Assembly (NCBI GenBank): GCA_965223245.1
Contig: CBDCVY010000013.1
Span: 1,550,001 to 1,614,000 of the forward strand
DNA: 64,000 nucleotides
Source: CBDCVY01 sp965223245
GTDB taxonomy: Bacteria; Nitrospinota; Nitrospinia; Nitrospinales; Nitrospinaceae
Reading direction: 5' to 3'
Part shown: piece after piece, positions 45,203 through 54,746 of the stretch
Layout of the letters: every line of letters starts with the position of its first letter
Position numbering within the stretch: position 1 is the first letter of the stretch
The notes under the pieces: model-generated
What the model was told of the DNA's origin: nothing
What the model saw: only the letters and a program-made list of their open reading frames with translations
Databases searched by the model: none
Program-made: the position numbers and the translations under genes

Positions 45203-45988
45203 CTAGGTATTTTCCTTGTGAACCAAACGGCGAAAGGATATATAACGAATTAAACTCCAGGTCGCGGCTGCAGAAAACAAATGTTTTAGTGTATGTCCAC
45301 TTATAATCTCTTGAGTCCAAGAAAAAATTTCTTTATCAGTTGCTTCAAAGACTTTAGCAATAGCATATAAAATCAACATTTCGATCACATATCGGACACC
45401 AGAATACTTGGGAGGGAATAAAATAAGCAACAATGGAATTCCAATCATCGGATAAAAAATGACAAATCCATAAAGCCTTAAATCTCCTGCAAAATTTTTT
45501 TCAGTTATAGCCCAATACAAAACGCTTATTATCGCCAAAGCCACTAAAGGCCATAATAAACGTTTGCCGTAATTAATCTGGACCCTTTCTGAAACCATAA
45601 TACAAAATATACCCATAAATCCCACTGCAATAGGTAATCGATCCCATATTAACGTTTCATTTGTAGGATGATTATGATAATAAGCAGATCCGGGACCCAC
45701 AAGCGCAATCCCCAAAAAAGCCACGATCCATGAAGAAATTTCCGCTTTAGACTCCATTCTTTTTGGATCATTTGAATAGCGTAAAAGAAGAATCAATCCC
45801 CATATCCCAATGATCAAAAATGGAAGGTTGGATAGCACGTCTCCAAAATGGGGAATGCCCAGAAGTAGTCTTTGATCTGCAAATTGGTGATATTTTAAAT
45901 CTTGAGGAATGGGTTTTACCAAAAATGCGATTATCAAACCCAATAAGGCTGTGCCTAATAAAATATAAATTTTGAACTTTCGAGACAT
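45203..45988 (-). CDS. ceramidase-like seven-helix membrane hydrolase (CREST superfamily)
   Basis: A 261-residue membrane protein with about seven helices. The conserved polar positions of the alkaline ceramidase/CREST family are present: HQFADQR and FGDVLSNLPF (residues 34-57), S101 and H105 in GSAYYHNHPTNETLIWDRLP with D116, and H232/H236 in GHTLKH. In the family these Ser, Asp and His residues hold a catalytic zinc inside the membrane. The substrate is an amide- or ester-linked lipid; sphingolipids are not shown by anything here. It starts two bases after the lipase gene, suggesting a joint role. Confidence 0.82.
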   Translation of the reverse strand: MSRKFKIYILLGTALLGLIIAFLVKPIPQDLKYHQFADQRLLLGIPHFGDVLSNLPFLIIGIWGLILLLRYSNDPKRMESKAEISSWIVAFLGIALVGPGSAYYHNHPTNETLIWDRLPIAVGFMGIFCIMVSERVQINYGKRLLWPLVALAIISVLYWAITEKNFAGDLRLYGFVIFYPMIGIPLLLILFPPKYSGVRYVIEMLILYAIAKVFEATDKEIFSWTQEIISGHTLKHLFSAAATWSLIRYISFRRLVHKENT

Positions 45989-45990
45989 TA

Positions 45991-46659
45991 TTAGCGCTTA
46001 AAGTTTCCGAATTTTAAAAAATGAGCGGTTTGAGATAATGCTTGTGAATTGTAAATAATAAACGTATGAGTAGCAGGAATAACAATATGATCAGCCACAC
46101 CTTTTAATTGAGTACTTTTCACAGAAACCTTTCCATCGTCGGGTCCATTTATAATAAAAGATGAAATTGGATCTAATGTATTGTTGCCAGCAATTACACC
46201 TAATTCAAAATCAACATTTCCAAGCATTTCAGCAAAGCCATCTGAATGGACTCCCAGTTGCTGCCCAGCGGGGCCAAAAATCCATTTAAACAAAAAAAAG
46301 TTTTTTAAAAAATCCGCGACTTCACTGCCATGGTTTGGAGGTGCCACCTGAACTACTCGACCTAAATTTGAGGGTCGATATTTTTTAAGAAATCCACGGA
46401 TCAATAATCCCCCCATCGAATAACCTACAAAATGTATTTTTCTTGTTTTATCTGTGTTAAATGCCGAAATAGGTTTATTAATTTTATCGACTAATTCCTG
46501 AATTTGAAATCGAGTAGAATCATAACCTTGGTTGAGAACATGATAACCTTGCTTTTTAAGCATTTTTTCAAATCGAGACATCGACCGGTGAGTACGCGCA
46601 ATACCATGCAAAATAACCACATAATCTTTATTGAGATTCTTCAAGGTTGACCTTCTCAA
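45991..46659 (-). CDS. lipase-like alpha/beta hydrolase (PGAP1/EstA-type)
   Basis: A 222-residue alpha/beta hydrolase. The oxyanion region is ILHGIARTHRSM (16-27), the nucleophile elbow is GYSMGG with S81, and VAPPNHGSEVADF follows as in lipases related to PGAP1. H197 or a nearby histidine in ATHTFI is the likely base. No signal peptide is seen. The gene leads directly into the ceramidase-like gene (2 bases between), so the two may act on the same membrane lipid. Confidence 0.82.
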   Translation of the reverse strand: MRRSTLKNLNKDYVVILHGIARTHRSMSRFEKMLKKQGYHVLNQGYDSTRFQIQELVDKINKPISAFNTDKTRKIHFVGYSMGGLLIRGFLKKYRPSNLGRVVQVAPPNHGSEVADFLKNFFLFKWIFGPAGQQLGVHSDGFAEMLGNVDFELGVIAGNNTLDPISSFIINGPDDGKVSVKSTQLKGVADHIVIPATHTFIIYNSQALSQTAHFLKFGNFKR

Positions 46660-46726
46660 AATAAAAAAACATAATTGTTACTTAAAAGTTTTCAAACTGC
46701 ATTGAAACCATTTATATTCTAATTCC

Positions 46727-47113
46727 ATGGTCACTGATTCCATTAATTTCTTTCAAAATAAAATTGCTTTCATTAATTACCCAACTACCAATTTAAAGGT
46801 AACCACTGAATTTTATCAGAATATTCTAGGATTACAGCTACTTCTTAGAACAGAAGATTGGGTTGAATTCAAAATAGGCAACCAAAGGCTTGCTTTTAAT
46901 AGGGTGAGCCCTCCCCTACAAGATACTCCTCATAATGGAGCAATTGTTTGGCTAGAGACATCTTCCATTGAACAAACAGTAGAGGCTTTAAAAAACAAAG
47001 GGATACGAATTGTGAAAGCCACTCAGGATTTTTCTTATGGGAAATTGGCTCAGTTTGAAGACCCCACCGCGAATATTTTGGGTCTTTATGAACCTTCTTC
47101 CAAAAAAAAGTGA
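46727..47113 (+). CDS. VOC/glyoxalase-fold protein
   Basis: A 128-residue protein of the vicinal oxygen chelate superfamily with two beta-alpha-beta-beta-beta modules. INYPTTNLKVTTEFYQNILGLQLL opens the first module and a second begins near GAIVWLETSSIEQTVEAL, ending with FEDPTANILGLYEP. The E in the final FEDPTAN block and H68 region may bind a metal, but the family is too broad (glyoxalase, dioxygenase, resistance proteins) to name a reaction. It precedes moaC by 43 bases. Confidence 0.8.
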   Translation: MVTDSINFFQNKIAFINYPTTNLKVTTEFYQNILGLQLLLRTEDWVEFKIGNQRLAFNRVSPPLQDTPHNGAIVWLETSSIEQTVEALKNKGIRIVKATQDFSYGKLAQFEDPTANILGLYEPSSKKK

Positions 47114-47156
47114 TCCCAACGTTTAAAGCCCTATATTTTTATAGTAAGATAGTGAA

Positions 47157-47669
47157 ATGACAAACCCATTGACACATTTTAATGAAGAGGGTCGGGCAAA
47201 AATGGTGGATGTTACCGCCAAAGGTACTACGGAGCGAATTGCTACCGCAGAAGGAACGGTCTACATGCAACCAGAAACACTTCAATTAATCACCGAGGGC
47301 CAAATTAAAAAGGGAGATGTTCTGGCAGTCGCTCAAGTGGCTGGCATTATGGGGGCAAAAAAAACCTCTGAAGTTATTCCAATGTGTCATCCCCTGGCTT
47401 TAACCTCAGTCAATATAAATTTTAATAAAAATTCGACCCCAGACTCAAAAACCGGACTTGTGTCAATCAAGGTGACGGCTACCGTAAAAGTAAAAAGTCA
47501 AACGGGTGTAGAAATGGAAGCCTTGACAGCTGTTTCAATGGCAGCCTTAACAATTTATGATATGTGCAAAGCGGTTGACAAGGGTATGGTTTTTAACCGG
47601 ATTGGCCTGATTTTTAAAACCGGTGGGAAATCAGGAACCTTCCAACGTGAAAACGTAGCGGAGGTATGA
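47157..47669 (+). CDS. moaC: cyclic pyranopterin monophosphate synthase MoaC
   Basis: A 170-residue enzyme converting 3',8-cyclo-GTP to cyclic pyranopterin monophosphate, the second step of molybdenum cofactor synthesis. Signatures are LTHFNEEGRAKMVDVTAKG, the catalytic IPMCHPLALTSVNI and TGVEMEALTAVSMAALTIYDMCKAVDKGM. moaD and moaE follow at once, so the molybdopterin synthase genes are co-expressed. moaA, which supplies its substrate, is not in this cluster. Confidence 0.97.
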   Translation: MTNPLTHFNEEGRAKMVDVTAKGTTERIATAEGTVYMQPETLQLITEGQIKKGDVLAVAQVAGIMGAKKTSEVIPMCHPLALTSVNINFNKNSTPDSKTGLVSIKVTATVKVKSQTGVEMEALTAVSMAALTIYDMCKAVDKGMVFNRIGLIFKTGGKSGTFQRENVAEV

Positions 47670-47671
47670 CT

Positions 47672-47923
47672 ATGATTACAGTTAAATATTTTGCAAGTTT
47701 AAAACAACTTGCGGGTAAGGATGAAGATCAATTTGATATCGAAGGTGAAATTCCCGTTTCCAAACTTGGAGATTTAATCGGTCAAACTCTCCCTAAAGTC
47801 GGCGACATGTTAAAAGAAAAAAAAGTGATGATCTCGGTAAACTACGATGTAGTTCCCCTTGATAGTATTGTAAGAGATGGAGACGAGGTTGCATTATTAC
47901 CACCATTCTCTGGTGGCTTATAA
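47672..47923 (+). CDS. moaD: molybdopterin synthase sulfur carrier subunit MoaD
   Basis: An 83-residue ubiquitin-fold sulfur carrier ending in the double glycine needed for thiocarboxylation (PPFSGGL; the extra Leu after GG is unusual, since most MoaD proteins end at GG). GGAGG lies seven bases before the ATG at 47672; an in-frame ATG two codons earlier overlaps the moaC stop (ATGA) but sits on top of that site. It forms the synthase with MoaE. Confidence 0.93.
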   Translation: MITVKYFASLKQLAGKDEDQFDIEGEIPVSKLGDLIGQTLPKVGDMLKEKKVMISVNYDVVPLDSIVRDGDEVALLPPFSGGL

Positions 47924-47937
47924 AAAGGAAAAATTCA

Positions 47938-48375
47938 ATGAGTACAGCTACAGATTCTAAAGTAAGAATTCAGCGAGAAGACTTTTCGGTGACGGATGAA
48001 ATTGAGTTTATGAAAAAGTCTTCACAAAATATTGGAGGAATTTCCATATTCTTAGGAACTGGGAGAGAACTCAATAAAGGGGAAAGTATTTCTGAATTAA
48101 ATTTTGAACATTATCCTCAAATGGCAGAAAGGAAGCTAGAGGAAATCAGGTTAAAAGCCATTAAGGATTTTGGAATCATCGATATGAGCATTATCCACCG
48201 CATTGGACATATTGATATCGGGGAAAATATTGTTTTAATCATTGCTTGCGGTGAACATAGACAAGAGGCTTTTAAATCTTGCGAATGGGCTATTGCCGAA
48301 TTAAAACGAACCACTCCTATATGGAAAAAAGAAACTACCACTAAAGGAGAAGTTTGGGTCCAAGCAACACCTTAA
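47938..48375 (+). CDS. moaE: molybdopterin synthase catalytic subunit MoaE
   Basis: A 145-residue large subunit that inserts two sulfurs from MoaD thiocarboxylate into precursor Z. The family marks are GISIFLGTGRELNKGESISELNFEHYPQMAE, HRIGHIDIGENIVLIIACGEHRQEAF and PIWKKETTTKGEVWV, including the catalytic lysines. Fourteen bases separate it from moaD. It ends the unit moaC-moaD-moaE; the nuclease gene follows after 53 bases. Confidence 0.96.
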   Translation: MSTATDSKVRIQREDFSVTDEIEFMKKSSQNIGGISIFLGTGRELNKGESISELNFEHYPQMAERKLEEIRLKAIKDFGIIDMSIIHRIGHIDIGENIVLIIACGEHRQEAFKSCEWAIAELKRTTPIWKKETTTKGEVWVQATP

Positions 48376-48428
48376 TTATTTTTCGAAATAGTTTTTCAAT
48401 CTTGACTCTTCTTGCTCCATAACCTTCT

Positions 48429-51092
48429 ATGGACTTGCCCTTACAGCCTGACCAACTGGTCTTAACGGCCAATTCTCGCCTTTCCCGTTGGTTGTTAATG
48501 CAACATAATCAAACTCAAATTCAAAATAATCTTCCTATTTGGGAAACCCCAAATATATTTTCTATAGATCAATGGCTTAATGAAACTTGGGTTCAATCAT
48601 GGCCTGATAAATACCAAATCACATATCATCAATCCCAAAAGTTATGGGAACATATCATCAGGAATGATTCAAAAAAAAAGAATTGGGATTTATTACATCT
48701 TCGAGGGGCAGCGCAATTAGCAGCACAAGCTTACTCATTAATTATTAAATACAGAGTTCCTGAATCAAAAGTCCATTTTGAATATACAGAGGAAACCAAA
48801 GCATTTTGGCAATGGAAATTGGCATATGAATCTCAATTACGAAGTCTTAAGGCTGTTGATCCTGCAACTTTAACGGATCGTGTAAAACAGGATATGGAAC
48901 AAGAAAAAATTTCCATTCCCCTTAAAATTTGTTTTGCTGGTTTCGATGAAATCACTCCTCAACTTCAAGATTGGATAAATTTTCTACGGCAAAAAAAAGT
49001 AAATGTTAATTTTTATCCTAGCCAACCTGATTTAAAGGCTAAAGTCTCTACAGAATTAAATTCCTCTTCAATAAGAATAATTCAAAAATTCGAGACCAAA
49101 AAGCAAGAATGCATACAATGTGCACGTTGGATTCGCTCAATTTATAAACCAGGAAAAACTATTGGAATAGTAGTTCCTGATTTAACTAAATATGAAAGAG
49201 ACATCCGGGTTGAGTTTCGTTCAGAACTATTTCCAAAAAAAGTTTTTCCATGGGAAAAGGGGGAATTACCTTTTAATATTTCTTTGGGTAATTCCTTATC
49301 CCAAGAACCTATTATTCAAATTGCAATATTATTGATCTCCCTGGATAAAGAAAACCTGCCCTTTCATTCTTTTTATTCAATCCTAACCAGTAATTATTTA
49401 AAGGGGAGCAGCGATTGCCTTTTAAAAATGAAAATTGATAAAAAGATAAGAAAAGAAAGAAAATTATCCATATCATTAAAATCATTGAAAAAAGAATTTT
49501 TTGAACAGCCATCTCCATCCCAACAAGTTTTTGAATCTATTTTAAATTGGGTTCATAACAAAGATTTCAATTTACCAAGTATTTGGGCACAAAACTTCTC
49601 AAATCTTTTAAAAAATCTGGGGTGGCCTTATGGAGATAACTCAGCGGATTTTACAAATGTTCCTTTACTTGATGCATGGAAAAAATGTTTGGAGGAGCTT
49701 TCATCATTAGATTCTATAGAAGGCAAAATATCAAGAATCCGCGCGTCAACAATATTAACAACCATTGTTGAAGAAAAAATACACCAAAAAAAATCCCTTG
49801 AGGAACCCATTCAAGTCTTGGGAATTTTAGAATCAACTGGGATGAAATTTGATTACTTATGGGTCATGGGACTACACGCAGATGCACTTCCTACCATCCC
49901 GTATCCCAATCCGTTTATTCCTTTTCATTTGCAAAAATCGGGTGACCTTCCTCATTCCTCTCCTGAAAGAGAACAACGTTATGCTGAAGAAATGTTAACT
50001 CGCTTGTTAAAGGCATCCTCTCATGTTGTTCTCAGTTATCCAACTTGGGAATCAGACACTCAGCTTAGAATTAGTCCGTTAATTGCTAAACTTGAAACCA
50101 ATGATACTTTTCCTGAATTCCTTAACTCCCACAAAATATTAGATAAATTAATAACCCAAGACGAAACGACTTTTGAAGAAGAAAACCCTAATATTCCCCT
50201 TTCAAGCTTAGAGAAACAAAACCTAAAGGGAGGTCATTTAATTTTAAAAGATCAAGCCAAATGTCCATTCCGAGCCTTTGCCATCCATCGCCTGAAAATT
50301 GATTCCAGGAAAATGCCTGAGGTTGATGCAGACTCCTTAATGAGGGGAAACCTGGTTCACAAACTATTGGAAAATTTTTGGAGTGAAGTCAAAAATAGTG
50401 AGACGCTCTTCAAATTAAACCAATCGAAAAAATTACATCCCTTAATAAAAAGTATTGTAGAAAACACTATATTTGGAAATTCATTTTATTCAAACCAGCC
50501 TATTTTTTCCCAAATGGAGTATGACCGAATAGTTTCTCTATTAGAAGAATGGTTAAGCCTTGAGCTTCAAAGGGATCCTTTTGCTACCTTTTCCTTAGAG
50601 AACAGGACTAAATTAAACTTAAAGGGATTAGAACTAAATTTGCAAATAGACAGAATTGACCGTACAGATTCAGGAAATTATATTTTAATCGATTATAAAA
50701 CGGGAAATCCTAAAACAGATTGGTATCATCCAAGAATCCAAGAACCTCAAATACCCTTATACACTTTAACCTCAGATATCAAACCCGATGCCGTTTGCTT
50801 TGCAAGAATCCATAAAGGGAAAAGTATATTTAAAGGAATTAGCAATACCCCAAATTTAATCTCGAGCTTAAGTACTTCCGACTATAAAAAATATTCAGGC
50901 TGCGAAAATTGGGACAACCTTTTAAAGACATGGGAAACTAACTTAAATCAACTCACCGAAAACTTTATAAATGGAAATCATGAAATCGATCCTTGGAATC
51001 TAAATCAAACTTGCCGAGCTTGTCATTTAAGTTCTCTTTGCAGAATAAACGAATTGGAAACGATTAGTAACCACGAGGAGGAAGCTGATTAA
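48429..51092 (+). CDS. AddB-like PD-(D/E)XK nuclease with an iron-sulfur cysteine set (TIGR03623-like DNA repair protein)
   Basis: An 887-residue protein. The N-terminus (LVLTANSRLSRWLLMQH) replaces a Walker A motif, so the helicase-like part is probably inactive. The middle has the helicase-like block FDYLWVMGLHADALPTIPYPNPF and SPEREQRYAEEM. The C-terminal nuclease shows QIDRIDRT...ILIDYKTG with D755 and K757. Four cysteines, C612 (AKCPFRAF), C862, C865 and C871 (CRACHLSSLC), match the split 4Fe-4S cluster of AddB. This is the pattern I recall for the family called probable DNA repair protein. It ends in TAATG, so the next gene starts on its stop. Confidence 0.88.
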   Translation: MDLPLQPDQLVLTANSRLSRWLLMQHNQTQIQNNLPIWETPNIFSIDQWLNETWVQSWPDKYQITYHQSQKLWEHIIRNDSKKKNWDLLHLRGAAQLAAQAYSLIIKYRVPESKVHFEYTEETKAFWQWKLAYESQLRSLKAVDPATLTDRVKQDMEQEKISIPLKICFAGFDEITPQLQDWINFLRQKKVNVNFYPSQPDLKAKVSTELNSSSIRIIQKFETKKQECIQCARWIRSIYKPGKTIGIVVPDLTKYERDIRVEFRSELFPKKVFPWEKGELPFNISLGNSLSQEPIIQIAILLISLDKENLPFHSFYSILTSNYLKGSSDCLLKMKIDKKIRKERKLSISLKSLKKEFFEQPSPSQQVFESILNWVHNKDFNLPSIWAQNFSNLLKNLGWPYGDNSADFTNVPLLDAWKKCLEELSSLDSIEGKISRIRASTILTTIVEEKIHQKKSLEEPIQVLGILESTGMKFDYLWVMGLHADALPTIPYPNPFIPFHLQKSGDLPHSSPEREQRYAEEMLTRLLKASSHVVLSYPTWESDTQLRISPLIAKLETNDTFPEFLNSHKILDKLITQDETTFEEENPNIPLSSLEKQNLKGGHLILKDQAKCPFRAFAIHRLKIDSRKMPEVDADSLMRGNLVHKLLENFWSEVKNSETLFKLNQSKKLHPLIKSIVENTIFGNSFYSNQPIFSQMEYDRIVSLLEEWLSLELQRDPFATFSLENRTKLNLKGLELNLQIDRIDRTDSGNYILIDYKTGNPKTDWYHPRIQEPQIPLYTLTSDIKPDAVCFARIHKGKSIFKGISNTPNLISSLSTSDYKKYSGCENWDNLLKTWETNLNQLTENFINGNHEIDPWNLNQTCRACHLSSLCRINELETISNHEEEAD

Positions 51093-54000
51093 TGGATATC
51101 CAAGACTTATCTGCAAGAAATCAAGCGTTGGAGGTAGAAAATTCATTTTTAATTCAAGCTCCTGCAGGTTCTGGTAAAACCGAATTATTAATCCAAAGAT
51201 ACCTCAGTTTATTGTCAAAAGTCCAAAAACCAGAACAAATATTAGCTATGACCTTTACCCGGAAAGCGGCAGCGGAAATGCGAAATCGAATATTTAACGC
51301 ATTAGAGCGGGGTAAAGATTCCAATGCACCTTTAAAGGACCATGAACGTTTCACATGGACTCTTGCTAAGTCAGCTTTGAAACAAAACCATAAAATGAAA
51401 TGGGGATTGTTAAATAATCCCTCAAGACTCAGAATTCAAACAATTGATTCTTTTTGCGCCTCACTCACAAAACAAATTCCCCTATTAACAGAAACAGGCA
51501 GTTCCTTAACAATACAAGAAGACTCCTCATTACTATATTTAGAAACAGCTCGTCTGTCTTTAGATCTTATTGAAAAAAACAACCCAGAGGGTAAGAAAAT
51601 TCGCTCAATTTTAAAACGATTAGACAATTCAAAAGAAGGATTCATTAAAAGATTTTTTCAGCTTCTACAGAAAAGGGATCAATGGATGATTAATTTTTCG
51701 GAAAATTGGCAGGAATCTCCTAACAAAACTGACCAGGAGGCGTTGTTAAAAGAAATCATAGAGTCGGATCTAAAAGAATGCCACTCCGCTTTTCCAAAGA
51801 AAATCATTAACGATTTACCTCCCTTAGCTGCCTATTGTGGAAATAATTTGTATTTAGAAAATCCTGATGATCCAAGATCCAAGTTAAAGGATATTCAAAG
51901 TTTTCCTGAGCCTACTTGTAATAATCTGAATATATGGAAAGGGCTAGGCCATTTACTTCTTACAAATCATGTTCATAAATTTAGAAAACCTGGTGGTGTA
52001 AACAAAACCCTTGGGTTTCCATCAATAAATTCATCGATCGCAAAAAAGAATAAAGAGTCATTTCAAGAAATACTAGAAAGTCTTCAAGAAAATCATTACC
52101 TGGAAAAAACTCTATTTGAAGTGACTCAATTACCGGACCCAGAGTATTCTCTCCAAGATTGGAAATTTTTAGAAACAATTTGGCAAATATTTCCAATTCT
52201 TTCTAATACCTTACGTTGTGTTTTTAAAGAAAACGGTCTTACAGATTTTTCGGAATTGGCGTTGTCTGCAATTAAAGCTTTAGGAAGTGATCAAGCGCCT
52301 ACGGACCTTTTGCTCAAATTAGACATGCAGATTCATCATATTTTAGTGGATGAATTTCAGGATACCTCTTTTAAGCAATTAGAGTTGTTGAAAAAATTAA
52401 CTCTTGAATGGATGCCTGAGGAATGGAAGACTTTATTTATTGTGGGTGATCCAATGCAATCCATTTTTAGATTTCGTGATGCGGAGGTGGGCTTATTTTT
52501 AAAAATACGTGACGAGGGAATCAACAATATAAATTTAAAATATTTACAGCTTACTTCCAATTTTCGCTCTCAGAAAGGAATCGTTAATTGGGTCAATGAT
52601 TGTTTTACTAATATCTTTCCTGAAAATGATGACCCGGATCGAGGAGCAATCGCGTTTAAACACTCGACCATTGTAAATCCTGAATTAGAAAGTTCTCCTG
52701 TTCTATTAAACCCGATAATTAGTAATAACAATCATGAAGAAGCCCTTAAAATTATTGATACTTTAAATCAAATAAAATTGAAATCGTCAAAGGACTCCAT
52801 TGCAATTCTTGTCAGAGCAAGACCGCACCTTCTGGATATTGTTTCAGAACTAAAAAAATCCGGCATTCCTTATCAAGCAGAAGATATCGACCCCTTAACC
52901 CGACGTCCGGAAATAATTGATTTGCTTTCTTTGCTTAGGGCTTTAATGGACCCTATGGATAAATTAGCGTGGCTTTCAATTCTAAGAGCACCTTGGTGTG
53001 GTTTAACACTTGACGACTTATTGATCCTTTGCAACCAGAGTAATGATATACCAATCTGGATATTAATAAATTCAAATTCAATTCTTTCAAAACTCAGTCA
53101 AGACGGACAACAACGAATCCATCGATTAATACAACCAATACAGAAGGCAAAGAATTATTGTCATTCATCTAATTTAAGAGAAATCCTTGAAGGAGTATGG
53201 ATTGCACTAGGTGGACCTGCTTGTATACCCGCAAATACTATTGATGATGTAAATGTATTTTTTGACAAAGTGGATGAAATTCTTTCAAAAGAGGGTTTGA
53301 AAGGACTTATTAATATAGAGACAAAGCTTGAAAATTTATTTGCAAGCCCCAAAACAGGTGATGAAATAGTCATAAAAATTATGACAATGCATAAAGCCAA
53401 AGGTTTAGAGTTTGATCACGTCCTTTTACCTGGCTTGGGCAAACAGCCCAGAAGAGAAGAAAAACGGCTATTGCATTGGTTAACTCATGGAGATCACCTT
53501 CTCTTAGCACCCATTCACGAAACGGGAGAAAAAGAATCAGCAATCTATAATTATTTAAATCGATTAAATAATGATAGGAATTATCATGAAATCAAACGCC
53601 TTCTTTATGTGGCAACAACCCGCGCCAAAAAATATCTTTATTTATTTGGACACACTAATATAGACAAGGATGGAAACTTTAAGCCGCAATCCGGTTCATT
53701 ATTAAGCCATCTTTGGCCTTTTATTTCAGAAAAATGGCAGGCAGAGACACCAACATCCTCCAATAATGTAATCCCCATAGAACCGAAAGAAAAAACTATT
53801 TTTCTCAGACGACTTAACACAAACTATTCTTTACCGGATCCCTTTAAAGAAATCGAAACAGATTTTTCCAGCGAATTGGTACTTGATGATGAGCCTGACA
53901 ATTTAGAAAAGCAACCCATATATGAATGGGTCGGTTATCAATCGAGAAGTTTAGGAATTATTTTACATCGCTGTTTTAAGGAAATGGGTGAAATGGGATT

Positions 54001-54466
54001 AGATCAATGGAAAGAATCTTATTACGATAAAATTGAAGACAAAATTGTTCTCGCTCTTCAGGGAGAGGGTTTATCTTATCAAGAGGCAATTACTTGGGCG
54101 CAAAAAGGAAAGCTATCAATCCAAGCGTCTTTAAACGATGAAACTGCGAAGTGGATTTTCAAAAAGCACAAAGATAACCATTCTGAGTACGCTCTAAGTT
54201 TTCACAAAAATAACGTATTCACAAATAAAATAATTGATCGAACATTTATTGATGAAAGTAATGTTCGCTGGATCATCGATTTCAAAACTGGAGAACATTT
54301 GGGTACGGATATTGAGAATTTTTTGGAACGAGAATGTCAACGCCACCGTCCTCAGTTGGAGCAATATGAAAACATGATTCGTTTGCGTGGTGAAACACTT
54401 CCAATTAGAAAGGCTTTGTATTTCCCCCTTTATCAACGATTAGTGGAAATCCTTCCAAATAATTAA
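51092..54466 (+). CDS. UvrD/AddA-like helicase-nuclease
   Basis: A 1124-residue superfamily 1A helicase with a C-terminal RecB-type nuclease. Walker A is APAGSGKT (23-30), motif Ia is AMTFTRKAAAEMRNR, the DE box is ILVDEFQDTS (about 418), motif III is VGDPMQSIFRFR, motif V contains KIMTMHKAKGLEFDHV and motif VI is RRLLYVATTRAKKYLYLF. The nuclease core is WIIDFKTG with D1063 and K1065. With the AddB-like partner just before it, it should process double-strand ends for RecA-dependent repair. Chi recognition is not predictable. Confidence 0.92.
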   Translation: MDIQDLSARNQALEVENSFLIQAPAGSGKTELLIQRYLSLLSKVQKPEQILAMTFTRKAAAEMRNRIFNALERGKDSNAPLKDHERFTWTLAKSALKQNHKMKWGLLNNPSRLRIQTIDSFCASLTKQIPLLTETGSSLTIQEDSSLLYLETARLSLDLIEKNNPEGKKIRSILKRLDNSKEGFIKRFFQLLQKRDQWMINFSENWQESPNKTDQEALLKEIIESDLKECHSAFPKKIINDLPPLAAYCGNNLYLENPDDPRSKLKDIQSFPEPTCNNLNIWKGLGHLLLTNHVHKFRKPGGVNKTLGFPSINSSIAKKNKESFQEILESLQENHYLEKTLFEVTQLPDPEYSLQDWKFLETIWQIFPILSNTLRCVFKENGLTDFSELALSAIKALGSDQAPTDLLLKLDMQIHHILVDEFQDTSFKQLELLKKLTLEWMPEEWKTLFIVGDPMQSIFRFRDAEVGLFLKIRDEGINNINLKYLQLTSNFRSQKGIVNWVNDCFTNIFPENDDPDRGAIAFKHSTIVNPELESSPVLLNPIISNNNHEEALKIIDTLNQIKLKSSKDSIAILVRARPHLLDIVSELKKSGIPYQAEDIDPLTRRPEIIDLLSLLRALMDPMDKLAWLSILRAPWCGLTLDDLLILCNQSNDIPIWILINSNSILSKLSQDGQQRIHRLIQPIQKAKNYCHSSNLREILEGVWIALGGPACIPANTIDDVNVFFDKVDEILSKEGLKGLINIETKLENLFASPKTGDEIVIKIMTMHKAKGLEFDHVLLPGLGKQPRREEKRLLHWLTHGDHLLLAPIHETGEKESAIYNYLNRLNNDRNYHEIKRLLYVATTRAKKYLYLFGHTNIDKDGNFKPQSGSLLSHLWPFISEKWQAETPTSSNNVIPIEPKEKTIFLRRLNTNYSLPDPFKEIETDFSSELVLDDEPDNLEKQPIYEWVGYQSRSLGIILHRCFKEMGEMGLDQWKESYYDKIEDKIVLALQGEGLSYQEAITWAQKGKLSIQASLNDETAKWIFKKHKDNHSEYALSFHKNNVFTNKIIDRTFIDESNVRWIIDFKTGEHLGTDIENFLERECQRHRPQLEQYENMIRLRGETLPIRKALYFPLYQRLVEILPNN

Positions 54467-54746
54467 AGAAAATATTGATTTTTTCCGTTTTAAAATCATT
54501 TGGATACCTTTAAATTTTTTTTGGATTTTTTTTCTAACTCGAAATCATTGTTTTCCCATTACTTCCAATAATTTTTCTCTCCGGAAAATAATCTATAACC
54601 CAACAATCTCAAATAAAATCAAAATAGGAATAATAATTGCTTCCTAAGACGAAGTACCGCGTATCTCCCGTTTTAGGAGTTAGCACACATGTTTAATGGT
54701 CTCACTCCCAACGGTTTATAAATATATTCCAAAAAGGAATGAGATT
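54467..54746 (+). other. gene-free interval with a GC-richer segment and small hairpin
   Basis: Mostly very AT-rich. A block at about 54642-54720 is clearly richer in G and C than its surroundings and contains CTCC-GTTTTA-type hairpin material (CTCC 54666-54669 with GGAG 54676-54679). Read in one frame it gives LPKTKYRVSPVLGVSTHV then a stop, which could be a coding remnant. No complete gene is visible. Confidence 0.4.
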
